From Motacilla alba alba (Eukaryota > Chordata > Aves > Passeriformes > Motacillidae), in the NCBI RefSeq assembly GCF_015832195.1, contig NC_052046.1, positions 15,740,161-15,804,160 of the forward strand: 64,000 bases of DNA. The letters are read 5' to 3'. The position numbers and the translations under genes are program-made. The notes under the pieces are model-generated. The model was not told the DNA's origin. It saw only the letters and a list, made by a program, of their open reading frames with translations, and did not search any database. The number at the start of each line of letters is the position of its first letter. The stretch's first letter is position 1. Positions 26,699 to 38,283 of the stretch are shown here, in pieces.

Positions 26699-29541
26699 CC
26701 TTCAATGTTGCAATTTTTATCCACATATGCCCTGAAACAAAAATCACTAAAATAGCATTTAAAAAATGAGTTTAAAGTTGCTGAAAACATATTCTATGAA
26801 CTAGAATTCTAGCACTTCTAAAAATCTTGCCACTTAGATGTAGGCTTGCAGTATTTTTGTTTAATTGTATCTGATTTGTATAAGAAGTAAAATTAGCAAC
26901 AATGACTGGACTAAGAGAGAACAAAACTACCTGTCTGTATAACACCACATAATTGTTTCTCAATATTTCATGTCTAGAGGGCTTGACTGCTTGATTATTA
27001 TTCATTTGAATATACTTTGTCTAGAAATGTGGCCTTAGAATAAAATCTGAATTTCTTAAGACCAAAGATTTTTACTTGTCAATCTAACATTTCATTGTAA
27101 GTTTTCCACTCACAGAGAGAATAAAATTATACTTCTTCTCCATGTTCACAGCCTGGTAGAGAGAAGAAAGCACAGAAGTAATAAATACTTGAATTACCTT
27201 CGAGCGCATATGACAACTAGACCACAACCTAAGTGCTAGTGCATAGGTAGTATTTAGCTGTTCAAGTCCACCTACATGCAAAAGAAAGGAATTTATCCTC
27301 TGAAACAAGGCCAAAAAGTTATAACTGCCAATTATTTTCTAGTAAAATAGGAAAGCATTTTCAATGGCAGAACCCCTGTGAAGCAGGTGACAAAGCAAAG
27401 GACAGTTAGTTCTACCTTGATTAGCATCTTGTAAGCTGTTCATCTCCCATAAAGATCTAAAGTAAATGTACTCTGCAGAATGGTTTACATGTGTTTGCAA
27501 CAAACAACCTGTGCTTGTAAACAGCTGGCATCTGCTCAGGATCACACAGGAGCAGAGCCCACTTGATTTGCATTTAAAACTATTATTCCAGGGATAAAAA
27601 AGCCAAATGAAAACTGAAGAGTGCCAATTCAGATGCACAATAAAAATCCTTTGGAAAAGAACAGCTAAGGTCCTATCCTGTGTAAAAAATTTATATGTGA
27701 ACCATAGACACAAGAGAAAGCCTGTTTGTATTTTTAATTATCAGCTCAAGATTGGTTTGGATAGCAAAATATTTATTAATAACCAATTTTCAGTCTTAGT
27801 TTGTTGTCACCAGGCTTAGGTTCTGTCAGCCATTATCCTGATGAATTTTATCTTGCTTCCAGAAGACCTGCTGGAATTAATCCAGATGTGCAAAGGCAAT
27901 TATTTTGCATATGAGCCTAGATTAATGAGTTGCCGTAGAGCAGATATTGATCTTGGGGAAGCCATATTTTGATGACTGATAATACAGGGACTGTTCTGTA
28001 ATGGATCATATAGTATCACATGTTTGATCTGCATTAAGCAATGATACATAAACAGGTCAAAGTTTATAATAGTGTGAAGTTTGCATAATGGACTTGTCCT
28101 GGCTGCAGGAAGGCTGGACAAAAAGAAAGCACTGCAGTGTATTTGAGTGTAGCAGACAGTTGCATTGCATCCTGAGGCTACAGTTCTTTGCTGAAGGTGT
28201 AGTTGGCTTTCAACTATTATTAAGTTTACAGTTGCAGCAAATACATCTAATTGATCCAGTTATCTTGGCTATGAATCTGCACCCAAACTTCAGTTCTTCA
28301 ATGGCATGGACTGCACATCCACACTGGTACTGTGGTTGAAAGTTGTGTCTGTCTCACCTAGAGAAACCTGGATATGACTGAAATAGTGGCTTAAGGTTGA
28401 GGTAACTCCCTTCAGAATTAGGGATGTAGTATTGGCCTGTTTTCTCCCAGTCCTTGCTGGGTGATCAGATTCTTCTGCATTGTACTGCATTATGCCACCA
28501 GGTCTTTGCAATTCTGTGCAAAAGTTAATGCAGTCTAAGAACACTACTTGTGATTGTTATGCTAGTTTTTAATTATTATTGAGAGGAATGTTATTTGATA
28601 TAAAAACACACTTTGAAATTTGCAAGCAAGGAGGAATGATGGATGCCTGAACAGGCACCTTACTACTGAGCCCTTGTAAATGAAGTTACCATTTGCAGAA
28701 ATTTGTGCAGTCTAAATGTCTAATGACAAAATAAGGTTTTGGAGATTGCCTGCTCTAAAGTGAGTGACTGAGTTATTCTTCCTATTACAGTACCAGCAAA
28801 TTTCCATAGAGAATCCAGTGGTTCATGTTAAAATTGCAGCAAAGTCAAGGCATTAGGAAAACACTTTCACTGATCTTCAGTCCTCTTCTGTGTTTAAACT
28901 TGGAAGGATCACCATTGAAGGTGACCTCTGCCATATCCCTGGAGGCAAATGCCATGAAGGTATTTTTGTGTAACTACTTCATGGGACAGAGGGCCAAAGG
29001 GTTATATTAAAAGACTAGATGGAGAAAACTCTGGCTGTGGAAATAGGGCAAGCAATAGGTCTGAATGCCTTCAAGGACAAGGATCACACCTACACAAGAA
29101 GCCCTGTTCCTCTATCATCCAAAAATAGGGTAAGGCCTGATGGCTAGCATTTTTGGGGTCAGTAAAAATAACTGTTGCTGCTCTTCCATGTTCAGCTTCC
29201 CTCTTCAGACTCCTGTGATCTTTGAGGGACCTTAAAACACTAATTCATGACACAGTGAGAATTGCTCAAAGACCTCTGCCTTGCCATTAACCACCACAGC
29301 TTACAGTCCTTAGTAGTCTGGAAGGGCCAAGGTCCACCTCTGTGGCTTGTGATGCTTGACAGTGTCCTTTAAGGGACACAACATTTTGGCAGCAAGAGAT
29401 ATGTCAGGAAAGGAGGCTGGCAATAATTGTTGTCAGCAGGAGCATCTTCTAGTTTACAGGGTAGAGATTAAAATGTGGATGCCCCAGAGTAGATTTGACA
29501 ACAGCAGGTAAAATGCAAGAACAGCCAGGCCAGTTTGGATT

Positions 29542-29563
29542 TTGTAATTTCCTTGTAATTTCC
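29542..29563. repeat. 11-bp perfect tandem duplication
   Basis: TTGTAATTTCC occurs twice in tandem (29542-29552 and 29553-29563), a few bases outside the LTR insertion site. Confidence 0.9.
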
Positions 29564-29570
29564 TGCTTAC

Positions 29571-29575
29571 AATAT
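29571..29575. repeat. Target-site duplication, left copy (AATAT)
   Basis: AATAT directly abuts the TG of the LTR at 29576 and is repeated exactly after the terminal CA at 30248-30252. A 5-bp duplication fits ERV1- or ERVL-class integration better than the 6 bp typical of ERVK. Confidence 0.8.
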
Positions 29576-29720
29576 TGTCATGATTTGAAAAGACAGGTGT
29601 CTACTAAGGAAAGCAGTAGCCTCTCTTGAAATGGAAAATGTAAACCCCCTCCCTCCAAATTGTTATAATTTTGAAATTAAGGGTCTCTCAGTCAAAGATA
29701 TGAGAGTAGGAATAACAGTT

Positions 29721-29730
29721 ATTTTATTGG
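29721..29730 (-). terminator. LTR polyadenylation signal (AATAAA, minus strand)
   Basis: The minus strand reads CCAATAAAAT. It lies about 150 bp from the 3' LTR end, as expected near the R region. Confidence 0.6.
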
Positions 29731-29981
29731 AAAAATTAAAAATAAAAATGCAGTAATACAAAACAATACTGACAGAGTCCGAATACAACCTGACACCCTG
29801 CGGTAGCAGCCCAACTAAATGGTGGCTGCAGTCCTCCTGGAAAGAGAGAGGTGGTTTTGTTGAAGCAGTGACCCTGTAGAAGGGTGTATTTTTCCTCTGA
29901 AGGTCCTGTGGTGGTGTAGATGGACCTGATCTTCCTCCAGGCCTCCAGCAGAGAAGGCTGCTGTGGTGTTCCAAAGCTCAG

Positions 29982-29990
29982 ATTATATCC
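29982..29990 (-). promoter_or_regulatory. TATA-like box of the solo LTR
   Basis: On the minus strand this reads GGATATAAT, about 40-60 bp downstream of the inverted CCAAT word and about 260 bp upstream of the LTR polyadenylation signal, the order expected for U3-R-U5. Whether it still drives transcription is unknown. Confidence 0.5.
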
Positions 29991-30247
29991 AGGTGGGAAT
30001 GCTTGGCTCCTCCCCCTGGGTGGAGCATCTCCCAATGGGATGATGTAATTTTAGCAGTCATGCAGTGAGACTCAATGGCCCATTAACAGAAGATATCTCC
30101 CCAGAGGGAGGATAGGTTGTGGAAGAGAAAAGGAAAACTCCCCCACCTGGTTTTAACAGGTGGCCCAATTAACAGAAGACAACTGCCCCACCTCTAACAG
30201 ATGGCAATAGAACACACACCCCTGGCCACATCTTGCAACCTAAAACA

Positions 30248-30252
30248 AATAT
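30248..30252. repeat. Target-site duplication, right copy (AATAT)
   Basis: Exact match of the 5 bp left of the LTR, immediately after its terminal CA. Confidence 0.8.
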
Positions 30253-31559
30253 GCGAGGGGGCTATGGAATGCACCTAGTCTGGATAAGTTGGATAAAGTA
30301 TGAAGTAGAAAGGCTGTAAAGGCATAGATACAGCTCAGATGAACACAGCAATCTTGCTTTGAAAGGTAGAAGCATTTGGATCTGCCACAACTATACTTTA
30401 CGTCATATATACAGATATATATATATAAATATATGTACTTATAAATATAATTAAATAATTAGATAAAATGTAAAATTATGAAGCAAAAGCATCAAACTGC
30501 TTAATTAGACACAGTCTTTTCCTCTGTCTCTCTCTGTCTCTCACCCTCTCTTTCTTTCTGTCTGTATTTCTAAAAAAGTAGTATAATTACATCCACAAAG
30601 AGTTTCACTTGGAAACTTTACTTGGAGGGAAAAAAATTTCCTTGAAAATATTGCAATTTCTGATTGCAAGCTTTAGAATTGTCATGTTTGGTTTTTTTTT
30701 TTTTTTATTAAAGAAAATAATTTGAGCCTTTGTTCTAAATTTCATGAAATTAAATGAAGTAAATGATGAAGAAGGTCTATCTGTGGTAATTGTGGAAGTC
30801 AGAATTCCATTTTCTTTGAATAACAGCAGGAATAAAATTATATATTTCAACATAAAAATATTTATAGAAATATAATGTATAATATATATTGTGTATTATA
30901 TACGTTATTTATTATATAGTACATTACAAAATATAATTATATTTTTCTTATAAATCTACTTGTTTACTTTCCCAAAGTGTTCTTGAGTAAACAAACAGGA
31001 ACACCGGATAATAAATGTAATTTTTTTGTCCAGTTTATTTTGTGTCACTCTTAGTGATTCTGTATTGTTAGTGTGGTATATTTCTTTCTACTTTAGTATT
31101 TTTATCAAAAGATTTCAATTACATATTTCGTTTCTTGAGGCTGCAAAAAGACACTTAGAAATAACCTTAATTTACCAAATACAGTATAGTTAGTAAAATG
31201 TGGTCTTGTAACATGGAAACTCATGTAATTTGAAATAATTATGTTGTTGAGCACATGTACAACACTATAGATACTTAACAGGTCTATTGTAAGTATATAT
31301 AGAAAAAGTCTCAAACCATGTATTAGAAAATCCTTTGATGCACTGAATTCTTAAGGCTACAGTGACTTCTCAAAGTATCTTATAGAGTTACAGATTCTAC
31401 TTTAATTCTACTCACATATGCAGTTTATTCAGGACTCTAATAATTTACAATCTGCCTCTTGAACAACATAGTAATTGAAATATTCTCTTTAATTTATATG
31501 CTCATACAAGTGCACTAGCACTGTAACTGTTTTATATCTAAACTCAAATTACATTGTTG

Positions 31560-31562
<3 letters not shown>

Positions 31563-31595
<33 letters not shown>
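31563..31595. repeat. Poly-T run, 33 bp
   Basis: Uninterrupted T homopolymer. No retroposed sequence of recognisable origin lies on either side, so I do not call it a retrogene tail. Confidence 0.95.
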
Positions 31596-31597
<2 letters not shown>

Positions 31598-32727
31598 GAT
31601 GAAAGGATACAAAGATGCCTTTGAATTTTTTCTCCCATGAAAGGCCACCAAGATTATGTGTATTGAGGTTTGGAGCATTTACTGCTTGCTTTGCTATGTG
31701 ACTAACATTGTTTATATTATTTGACCTTTAAGCCTCTAGTCTAAAGCAATAAAATGAAGGCTTCCTATCTTATTGATTTGGTAAGGCCTATTTTCACACA
31801 AATAAAATGAAACCTAGTTTAATAAAATACACTTTTAGCCAATGTCTGTAAATGAACCTGAGTCTTGACAATTTTTGAAGAGGTCAACCTAGAGTAAGCA
31901 GTTCATATCTGTGGTAAATCAATTTACAGGAACAGAACGCTGGAAACTAAAGAAATAAGGAGGGTTTTTTTAATAGACTGGCTTGAATCCTCCTTAACCA
32001 GAAAATAATGTCTGACCTAGACAGTGAAATTTTTCACAACATTTCAATTAAAACTTGGCATCCACATAAGCAGTACATTGCATTCTTGGAACTGACCTTG
32101 TTGCAGGAAGCATATATGGAACTGTAGGTTCAGGTAGCCTGCCAGCTCTTGTGTGAACGTGCTGGACACACACCACAAGTGTTTCTAGTGCTGTTTGAGA
32201 TCTACTAAGAGCCTCATTACCATTTTTTCTCAATAAGGAAATTGCTGGTTGCCTAATGATGTTGGTAATCATTCAGTATATGTTTTTCATTTCTAAGTAC
32301 ATGTACCTTAATATTAGTGGAGCTCTGCTTACATCTTGTACTTATGATGAATGAAAACTGCATAATATAACAGATAACTCTTCAGTTTTCTAGAATATTA
32401 AATCTGAGAAGGAAAGGAAGGAAAGGTTATGTCCTGTTTTACAGTACCTCCTCAAACACCAAAGAAAGAACCATCCCCATGAGCCATGTGATTTGCATGT
32501 TGAGGCTTCCAGAAATGTTATTTTCTGGTTTACTAAGCTGGCTATCACTGTGTTTCATCACAGACTATGCAGTGTGTTGGGAATACCCTTGTTTCACGGG
32601 TCTGCAGGTCTGCAGTGTTGTCCTTTAAAGACCTGAGCCTAATTCTCTGCACTGTTCTTCCATCCCCTGTGGCTCAGAGAGGAGTACAGTTTCACACACT
32701 TTCTGCTGGCCATCCCCAATCATTACA

Positions 32728-32768
32728 GCTTACTTTGTTGATAGGAGGGGCTTACCTTGTTGATAGGG
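32728..32768. repeat. Tandem duplication, about 22-bp unit
   Basis: GCTTACTTTGTTGATAGG-AGGG at 32728-32749 is followed by GCTTACCTTGTTGATAGGG at 32750-32768, a near-perfect local duplication. Confidence 0.85.
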
Positions 32769-33171
32769 CTCAGAAGGACTTGAGAAACGGAGAGTGACAA
32801 ATCCCTCTGACAGTGAGAAAATTACATTAGCATATCTGCTACTGGGAAACCAGGGTTTATTCTCTTGTCACCCTCTTTGAAAAAAGGACCCAGAGGAGAG
32901 TTTTCAACTGCCCTCCATGGTCTGAGACGTGCCCAGGCAGGATTTTGGAATGTTAGTTGACTCCTTTAAGGATGCTTGCTTATACTGTGCATGCAGGCTT
33001 TTCTTCTGACAGTACTACATATCAAGCCTAGCTTTAGGTTGTAGGAATTTTAGAGATAGATTTTCTTTGGCAGATTTTCTTCAGCAGTTTTTCCTATTTG
33101 AAAGTTTTTTTCTTCAACATGCCTTTTAAAACTGCTTTTCAAATGCATCCAGCTGCTCCTTCAGTGATAAA

Positions 33172-33202
33172 GACACACACACACATGCACACACACACAC
33201 AA
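33172..33202. repeat. (CA)n microsatellite, interrupted
   Basis: AC repeats broken once by ATGC, about 31 bp in total. Confidence 0.9.
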
Positions 33203-33704
33203 CTTCCAGTGCTATTGAAATAAACTCACTAGGAACAATTTTCTGCAGTTTCTATTGTTATACTAATAGCCATGTTCAGGCTCCGCATACCAGATCTTCC
33301 GTCCCTCCCACAGGCTACGTTCTGCCAGGTGCTTGCAGGCAGAGCTGCCGTGAACAATGGAAAGTGCATCTCTCTGAAACTTTAGCTATGCACTAAATCA
33401 AATGTCTGAAATACATATTGCTTTTAACACTTTGAAATGGCAGCAGCCGACATACCACAGGTGTGCATCATGTAGCATAATGGGAGACCAATGTGTAGGC
33501 AAAAGAAATAATTTCAGTTTTAGGTCAGTGAATAAATTAGCTTTTAATGGGCTGAATTTGCTCTATAGATTTAGTGCTGTTATAACTAGTTGTAAAGAGA
33601 CCATGCAAAAGCCTGACACTAAAATCCCATGACTTCTATTTTCCTACTCTGACCAGAAAAGCAAGCAAGTTAAATTTTCTCATGAACAGCTATGCTTCAT
33701 CTTT

Positions 33705-33790
33705 CATAGAATGGTAAAATTGTTAAATATGGAAAAGATCCTTAAGATCATCAAGTCCAGCTGTCAACCATCCTTGTTTGTGATAAGGCT
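33705..33790 (-). mobile_element. CR1 LINE 3' end, short and old
   Basis: The plus strand begins TCATAGAATGG and continues through GGAAAAGATCCTTAAGATCA and TCAAGTCCAGCTGTCAACC, the antisense of a CR1 3' UTR and its terminal octamers. Only the last 85 bp or so are recognisable. The sequence to about 33960 may be further decayed CR1, but I cannot support it. Confidence 0.75.
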
Positions 33791-34802
33791 ACTTTATTAT
33801 TTAAAGCAATCATCATTTCAAGTGTGTTGATATTTCCTGACTGGTATTTTATCATGTCATTCCTTTCAATATATATAAATAGTCCTTTATGACTTGATGT
33901 GGAAAATTTCTCTAGAATTTCCAGGAAGTGGCCATATCTTCCCAGATTTATTTAATTCCCTGTGCTGATGTCAATCACTTCCTGAGATTTTTTGTTTCAG
34001 GCTATTTATTCTGCTTATCTTTTATCAGAATATGGGACCTTACCTGCCCATTTAAGTAACTGGTCTAATTCCCATTTAAGCTAGAATTTAATGCAGGAAG
34101 ATTTTGTTTCTTACGTATTCAGTGGTTCAAACAAGAGGACTAGACAGCACCACTTGATTTTATAATCTATGTACTTACAATTCAAATAACACTGAATCAA
34201 GTCTAGTCTTAGCAGTGTCTTTGCAGAGTCAGGACACACAGTGAATAAATACGAACATGTCAACAGAGGATTACCAATGATACCACACCACGAGAAGGTC
34301 CAGGCACTGAGATACCCTCTTTACCCCACATACTGCAGACCATGAAAGAAGTCATCTGCTGACAGAGATGCAGGTGGGATACAGAACTCTGGCACATCAA
34401 CATTTCTGAACTAAGTGGGATAGTTTTGAGAAAGTGTGAACAATGTAGTTTTGAGGCATAGGAGAGCCTGGAGTAAGAGCAGTTGTCTCCTTGAGAGAGG
34501 ACTGCTGATTTTACGGACAACACACCCTTTGATAGCTCCTGCAGAGTAGCTGCTGGAACTTCTTTTTTTGCCTCTGGTAATAAACTGGAAATATTCAGAC
34601 TCTGTCTTATTCCACCAGAGTTCAGCAACAATCTGGTTCGATTAATTCTGTTTGTGAAAATTTATGTTTGAATAAATGCATCTTCTAAATAACAAAGAGA
34701 GACTGGGAGGGAAAGAAAGAATAAAAAGAGAAAGGGATGATACCCTAGTGGTGGACTAGTCTCATTTGCTTCGTGCATATGGCTAGCTTTTATTCTCTGC
34801 TT

Positions 34803-34856
34803 TTCCACTTCAAAGCAGTAGGCCTGCTATTCCACTTCAGAGCAGTAGGCAGGCAT
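34803..34856. repeat. Tandem duplication, 27-bp unit x2
   Basis: TTCCACTTCA-AGCAGTAGGC units at 34803-34829 and 34830-34856, differing at a few positions. Confidence 0.88.
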
Positions 34857-36910
34857 TCACTACAGTATCCAGGGAAAACAGAGAGGGAGTCAATCTTCAA
34901 ATCAGATTGGATAGCTGTACAAGTTAATACAGAGTCATGAAATTATCCTGCTCTGAATGTCCCACCAAAGAAACTCTAAAGTGATTATTTTTGCTTTGTC
35001 TAGTATTTTGTTCTAACCTGGCAGTGTATCAGTTATTTTTACCTCATCTTCTATCATCTTTACAGAATACATTTTTTTTTTCTTAGCTTAGCAAGGACTG
35101 AGCTTTTTTTTATTATATATTAAAGAAACAATAAATCAAACTTACACAGGAAACAGTACAAGTTTTCAGATTCTGCTTCATGGAATCACCTTAGAGAGGT
35201 CCTGTTTCCAGGGGAGATATTTCAGGTAGTGTGTATAGGCACTAGTAAACTGTTATTAAGACAAAAGCTTGCAGGATCTTACTGCAGGACAGAAGCTCAG
35301 TTTTCTTTTGCTCTGTCTTGCTTTATTAGATTCTATTATTTGTAATGTGATTCACACTTGAGTTTGAACCTGTGCAGACTAAAAAGTGCGTTATTGCGTA
35401 CAAGTATTATTGTCCATATTGTGTTCTGACTGTGAGCATTCCACATGGGGATGTAAGGGGTAAAAAAACCACTTCATTATCCTTACATAGAGAACATAAA
35501 AGCCAGCCTTCATCTGCTGAGTGGAAGATCTGCTTTCTTACCTGCTCTCTTGGGCTTGCACATCCATTAAGTAGTCATTGGATAAAATACAGAAGCAGTC
35601 CTGCGAGCAGGGCTGTGGTCCCTTACCTCACAAATGAGTGCCCTATTCATAGAGCTAGAGAATCACACTCTTGTGAGCTCTTTCTGGCTGAATAAATCTT
35701 GAATTCCTTCTGCACTGTGGCACATCTTAAGCAGAAGGGGTATATCTCCCAGGCAGCTTGTATTCTGATTGCTTTAGTAGAAATGGGAAGTACAGCAAGG
35801 GAGTGTGTCTAGCTGTATGTGTGGGGGAAGAGGTGGAGGTGGGGGTCTTTCTTTTTGTTCTTTTTGAAATAAAAACTTGATCCACTGAGCTGCAAAACCA
35901 GCTTTTGCTTTGGCTGTACTTTAGATCAAAATGTCTGACACAACAATACTTTAAAAAGATGCAAATCCTGTTAGGGAGTGTTAGGCTCACTCTCTAAAGG
36001 TGCACACAAATGGAGCTGCTCTAAGGGAAATCTGGGTGCCTGAGAAACTTCAAAGCCACAGAGCAGTTTATGAGATTCAGACACCTCCAGAGACAGCTCG
36101 CAACTCAGAATAGAGTCATAGTATACAACTTCAATGTCTAACTTCTGTCCTAGTCTTGCTTCCTTTAAATCCTTTACTGTATTTGGCCCTGATGCAGCGT
36201 TCACTTCCTTAAGGGCCGTTATGATTTTGTAGCAGAAGTATAGCAAATTGGCACTTAACACAATATTCCCTCCTGATGAAAATACCTACCTGGAACAATC
36301 ACTTCCTATTAAATGTGAAACCTGATTTTAATTTTTATCTATAGCCTACTGTAGAAATACAATGTCCAAGATTAAATAAAAATCATATTTTGCTGTGACT
36401 TAAATATTAAATGATTAATATGACTTAAAATTTAAGTGAAAAATGTGGTTGAAAGTAACAATTTTAAACAATTTGTTTAAATTATGCAATATTTGCATTC
36501 TTATCTACATGTTAGAAAAATCTGCCTGTTGCATAAATATACTCAGAAGCAATAGAATAAAATATATGAATGACTGTGATTAATATCAGGTATGCCATAT
36601 CCTAGGAATTTGAGAGATAAAGTCTGTTGTTTAGCAGAGATATCGCTGAGAAAGAAATTGAAAACATTAGGAACAGAGTGTTATCTGAAAAGTGAAAAAC
36701 TACTGGACTACAATATGAACCAATGTGAATTGGTTCTTACAATGATATGGTGAAAAAGCTAATATTGTCGCAAGCAGAAATTGTGAGTAAATTCTTAGCC
36801 ATTATTTTTTAAACAAATTAGGTTAGGGTAAATGTAAAAAAAAAATAAAATCAATTATTTTGTGGTATACATTTTCACTGTAATAGTAATTGACAACTTT
36901 ATAACACTTT

Positions 36911-36963
36911 TTTCATATAATTTTACTGTAAAATGTAATGTTTCATATAATTTACAGTAAAAT
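36911..36963. repeat. Near-tandem repeat of a 23-24-bp AT-rich unit
   Basis: TTTCATATAATTTTACTGTA then AAAT at 36911-36934, and TTTCATATAATTTACAGTAA at 36941 onward, with a 6-bp spacer. Confidence 0.8.
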
Positions 36964-37459
36964 CTTGTTCAACTTCCGTTAGCACTTTCAAGAACTCTAA
37001 GAAAAATTATGCAGTTTATTTGTGCACATGAAGGCATATTATCAAGAATTATGTACTCTTGCACCTAGCTGAAATAGGCTTTTCTGTCAGAAAAGCATGC
37101 AGGAAGGTGCAAGCCAAGTTGGGAGAGACCCTTGTTGCCACTTTAAATATTGCAGTATCCTACATAAGATATTATTTTTTTCTTAAACCAAAGCTTCTCT
37201 CATTGACCTACACTAAAAAGGTATTTTATAAGTCCAGGTTGCATTTTTATAAACATTACTATTATTAGTATGCTAATTTTAATACTCATATTCTACATTT
37301 TTGCCTGTTTTGCAGGCAGAATAGGTTTCCAGTCAAGCAGAGTAATCACAGGACTAAAATACTGAATGAATGCCCCTAATGTTCTAGGAAGCTCACATTT
37401 CTACATAAAAATTTACATTCGTTTACACTGCTAACTCACAACTTTGTGTTTGAAACCTA

Positions 37460-38283
37460 AAGGACGGGATGCCGTCCAGAAGGACCTGGACAAGATCGAG
37501 AAGTGGCCCTTGGGAATCTGATAAGGTTTAACAAGGCCAACTGCTGGTGCTGCACCTGGGTAGGAACAACCCCTGGTATCAGCACAGGCTGGGCATGGAC
37601 AGACTCAGAGCAGCCCTGCCCAGAAGGACTTGGGGGTGCTGTGGGTGAGAGGCTGCACATGGCCCGGCCATGGCACTCACAGCCCAGAGAGCCAAACGTG
37701 TCCTGGGCTGCATCCAGAGCCCCGTGGGCAGCAGGGGAGAGAGGGGATTCTGCCCCTCTGCTCTGCTCTGCTGAGACCCACCTGGAGCACTGCATCCAGC
37801 TTTGGGTTCCCAGCACAGGAAGGACAGGGACCTGCTGGAGCCAGTCTAGAGGAGGAACACAAAGATGCAGGGATGGATCAAATCTCCCATGAGAAAAGAC
37901 TGAGAAAACTGGGATTGTTCAGCCTGAAAAAGTAAAGGCTTCAGCACAACCTAATTGCAGCCTTCCTGTACCTGAAGGAAGCCTGCAAGAATGATAGAGC
38001 AGGTCTTGTTAACAGGAGATTGTAGTGACAGGACAAACCTACTGAAAGACGTTAGGTTTAGATTAGATATTAGGAAGAAATTCTTTACTATGACGGTGGT
38101 GAGGCACTGGCACAGGTTGCCCAGAGAAGCTGTGGCTGCCCCATTCCTGGCAGTGTTCAAGGTCAGTCTGGATGGGGCTCTGAGCAACCTGGTCTGGTGG
38201 AAATTGTCCCTGTCCATGGAAGGGGATTGAAACTAGATGATCTATAAGGTCCCTTCCAATCCATACTATTCTGTGATTTTATG
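37460..38283 (+). mobile_element. CR1 LINE copy with intact 3' end
   Basis: A 5'-truncated CR1 of about 820 bp in plus orientation. It starts in the post-RT part of ORF2 (GGATGCCGTCCAGAAGGACC-like start) and passes through 'NLIRFNKANC' (frame at 37503), 'REGILPLCSALLRPTW' and 'LRKLGLFSLKK' (frame at 37630-37935), so the coding frame is shifted within it. It then has the CR1 3' UTR and ends in the octamers ATTCTGTG and ATTTTATG at 38268-38283. It contains a CTCTG mini-run (3 units) near 37757. The same subfamily occurs inverted at 45434-46205. Its higher GC makes it stand out from its surroundings. Confidence 0.95.

Larger units (their letters stand above)
15971..29570. other. AT-rich unique DNA, no gene seen
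   Basis: About 13.6 kb in which I see no transposon family and no convincing exon. All open frames are under 125 codons and without recognisable domains. Simple repeats are a T-run at 18863-18878, a 22-bp tandem pair at 23349-23392, AT-rich tracts at 24680-24960 and a (CA)n microsatellite at 26655-26697. Several repeat-free blocks (about 16680-16990, 18460-18640, 24300-24600 and 27880-28090) look like possible conserved non-coding sequence and are discussed as findings. The block 28820-29570 is slightly GC-richer and unclassified. Confidence 0.55.
29576..30247 (-). mobile_element. Solo LTR of an avian (probably songbird) endogenous retrovirus
   Basis: A 672-bp element with TGT...ACA ends and a flanking perfect 5-bp AATAT duplication on both sides, so it is a complete solo LTR. 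Orientation is minus. Reading leftward, an inverted CCAAT word (30031-30040) and a GC-rich stretch precede a TATA-like GGATATAA box (about 29982-29990). An AATAAA polyadenylation signal follows on the minus strand in the ATTTTATTGG region (29721-29730). The plus-strand look (CCCCCTCCCTCC near 29645, 'CCTCCCCCTGGG' near 30010) resembles an LTR family I associate with passerine genomes, but I cannot name the family. There is no internal gag, pol or env sequence beside it: the provirus recombined down to one LTR. Open frames across it are chance. Confidence 0.88.
30253..33704. other. AT-rich unique DNA, no gene seen
   Basis: Very AT-rich, with TA-dinucleotide tracts near 30405-30450 and 30850-30950, a TCTG/TC-rich pyrimidine stretch at 30510-30568, T-runs at 30692-30706 and 31563-31595, a 22-bp tandem pair at 32728 and a CA-rich tract at 33172-33202. 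Open frames are short and unrecognised. 32560-33010 is somewhat GC-richer but unclassified. Confidence 0.6.
33791..37459. other. AT-rich unique DNA, no gene seen
   Basis: Contains a 27-bp tandem pair at 34803-34856 and a near-repeated motif pair at about 36911-36963. The open frames at 34260-34631 (minus, 123 codons), 35372-35695 (plus, 107) and 35971-36261 (minus, 96) show no domain, conserved motif or splice context I recognise; I regard them as chance. Confidence 0.55.

Noticed and set aside
26593..26790. Minus-strand frame with repeated Val-Cys
   Set aside because: Translation of the (CA)n microsatellite.
27339..27713. 124-codon minus-strand open frame rich in Phe, Cys and Trp
   Set aside because: No recognisable domain and no supporting context; best explained by chance.
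29663..30035. Two overlapping open frames of about 100 codons on the minus strand
   Set aside because: They lie inside the solo LTR, which does not normally encode protein; chance frames.
31563..31595. Poly-T as the tail of a processed retrogene in minus orientation
   Set aside because: No gene-like or SINE-like body follows to the right; sequence there is AT-rich and featureless.
34260..34631. 123-codon minus-strand open frame
   Set aside because: Composition looks protein-like but I recognise no motif, and there is no second coding segment nearby in a compatible frame. Kept as chance.
37600..37850. Apparent CpG-island-like GC-rich segment
   Set aside because: The GC richness is that of the CR1 copy, not a gene promoter; no adjacent exon.
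37503..37935. Overlapping 129- and 101-codon plus-strand open frames
   Set aside because: Both are frame-shifted pieces of CR1 ORF2, not an independent gene.
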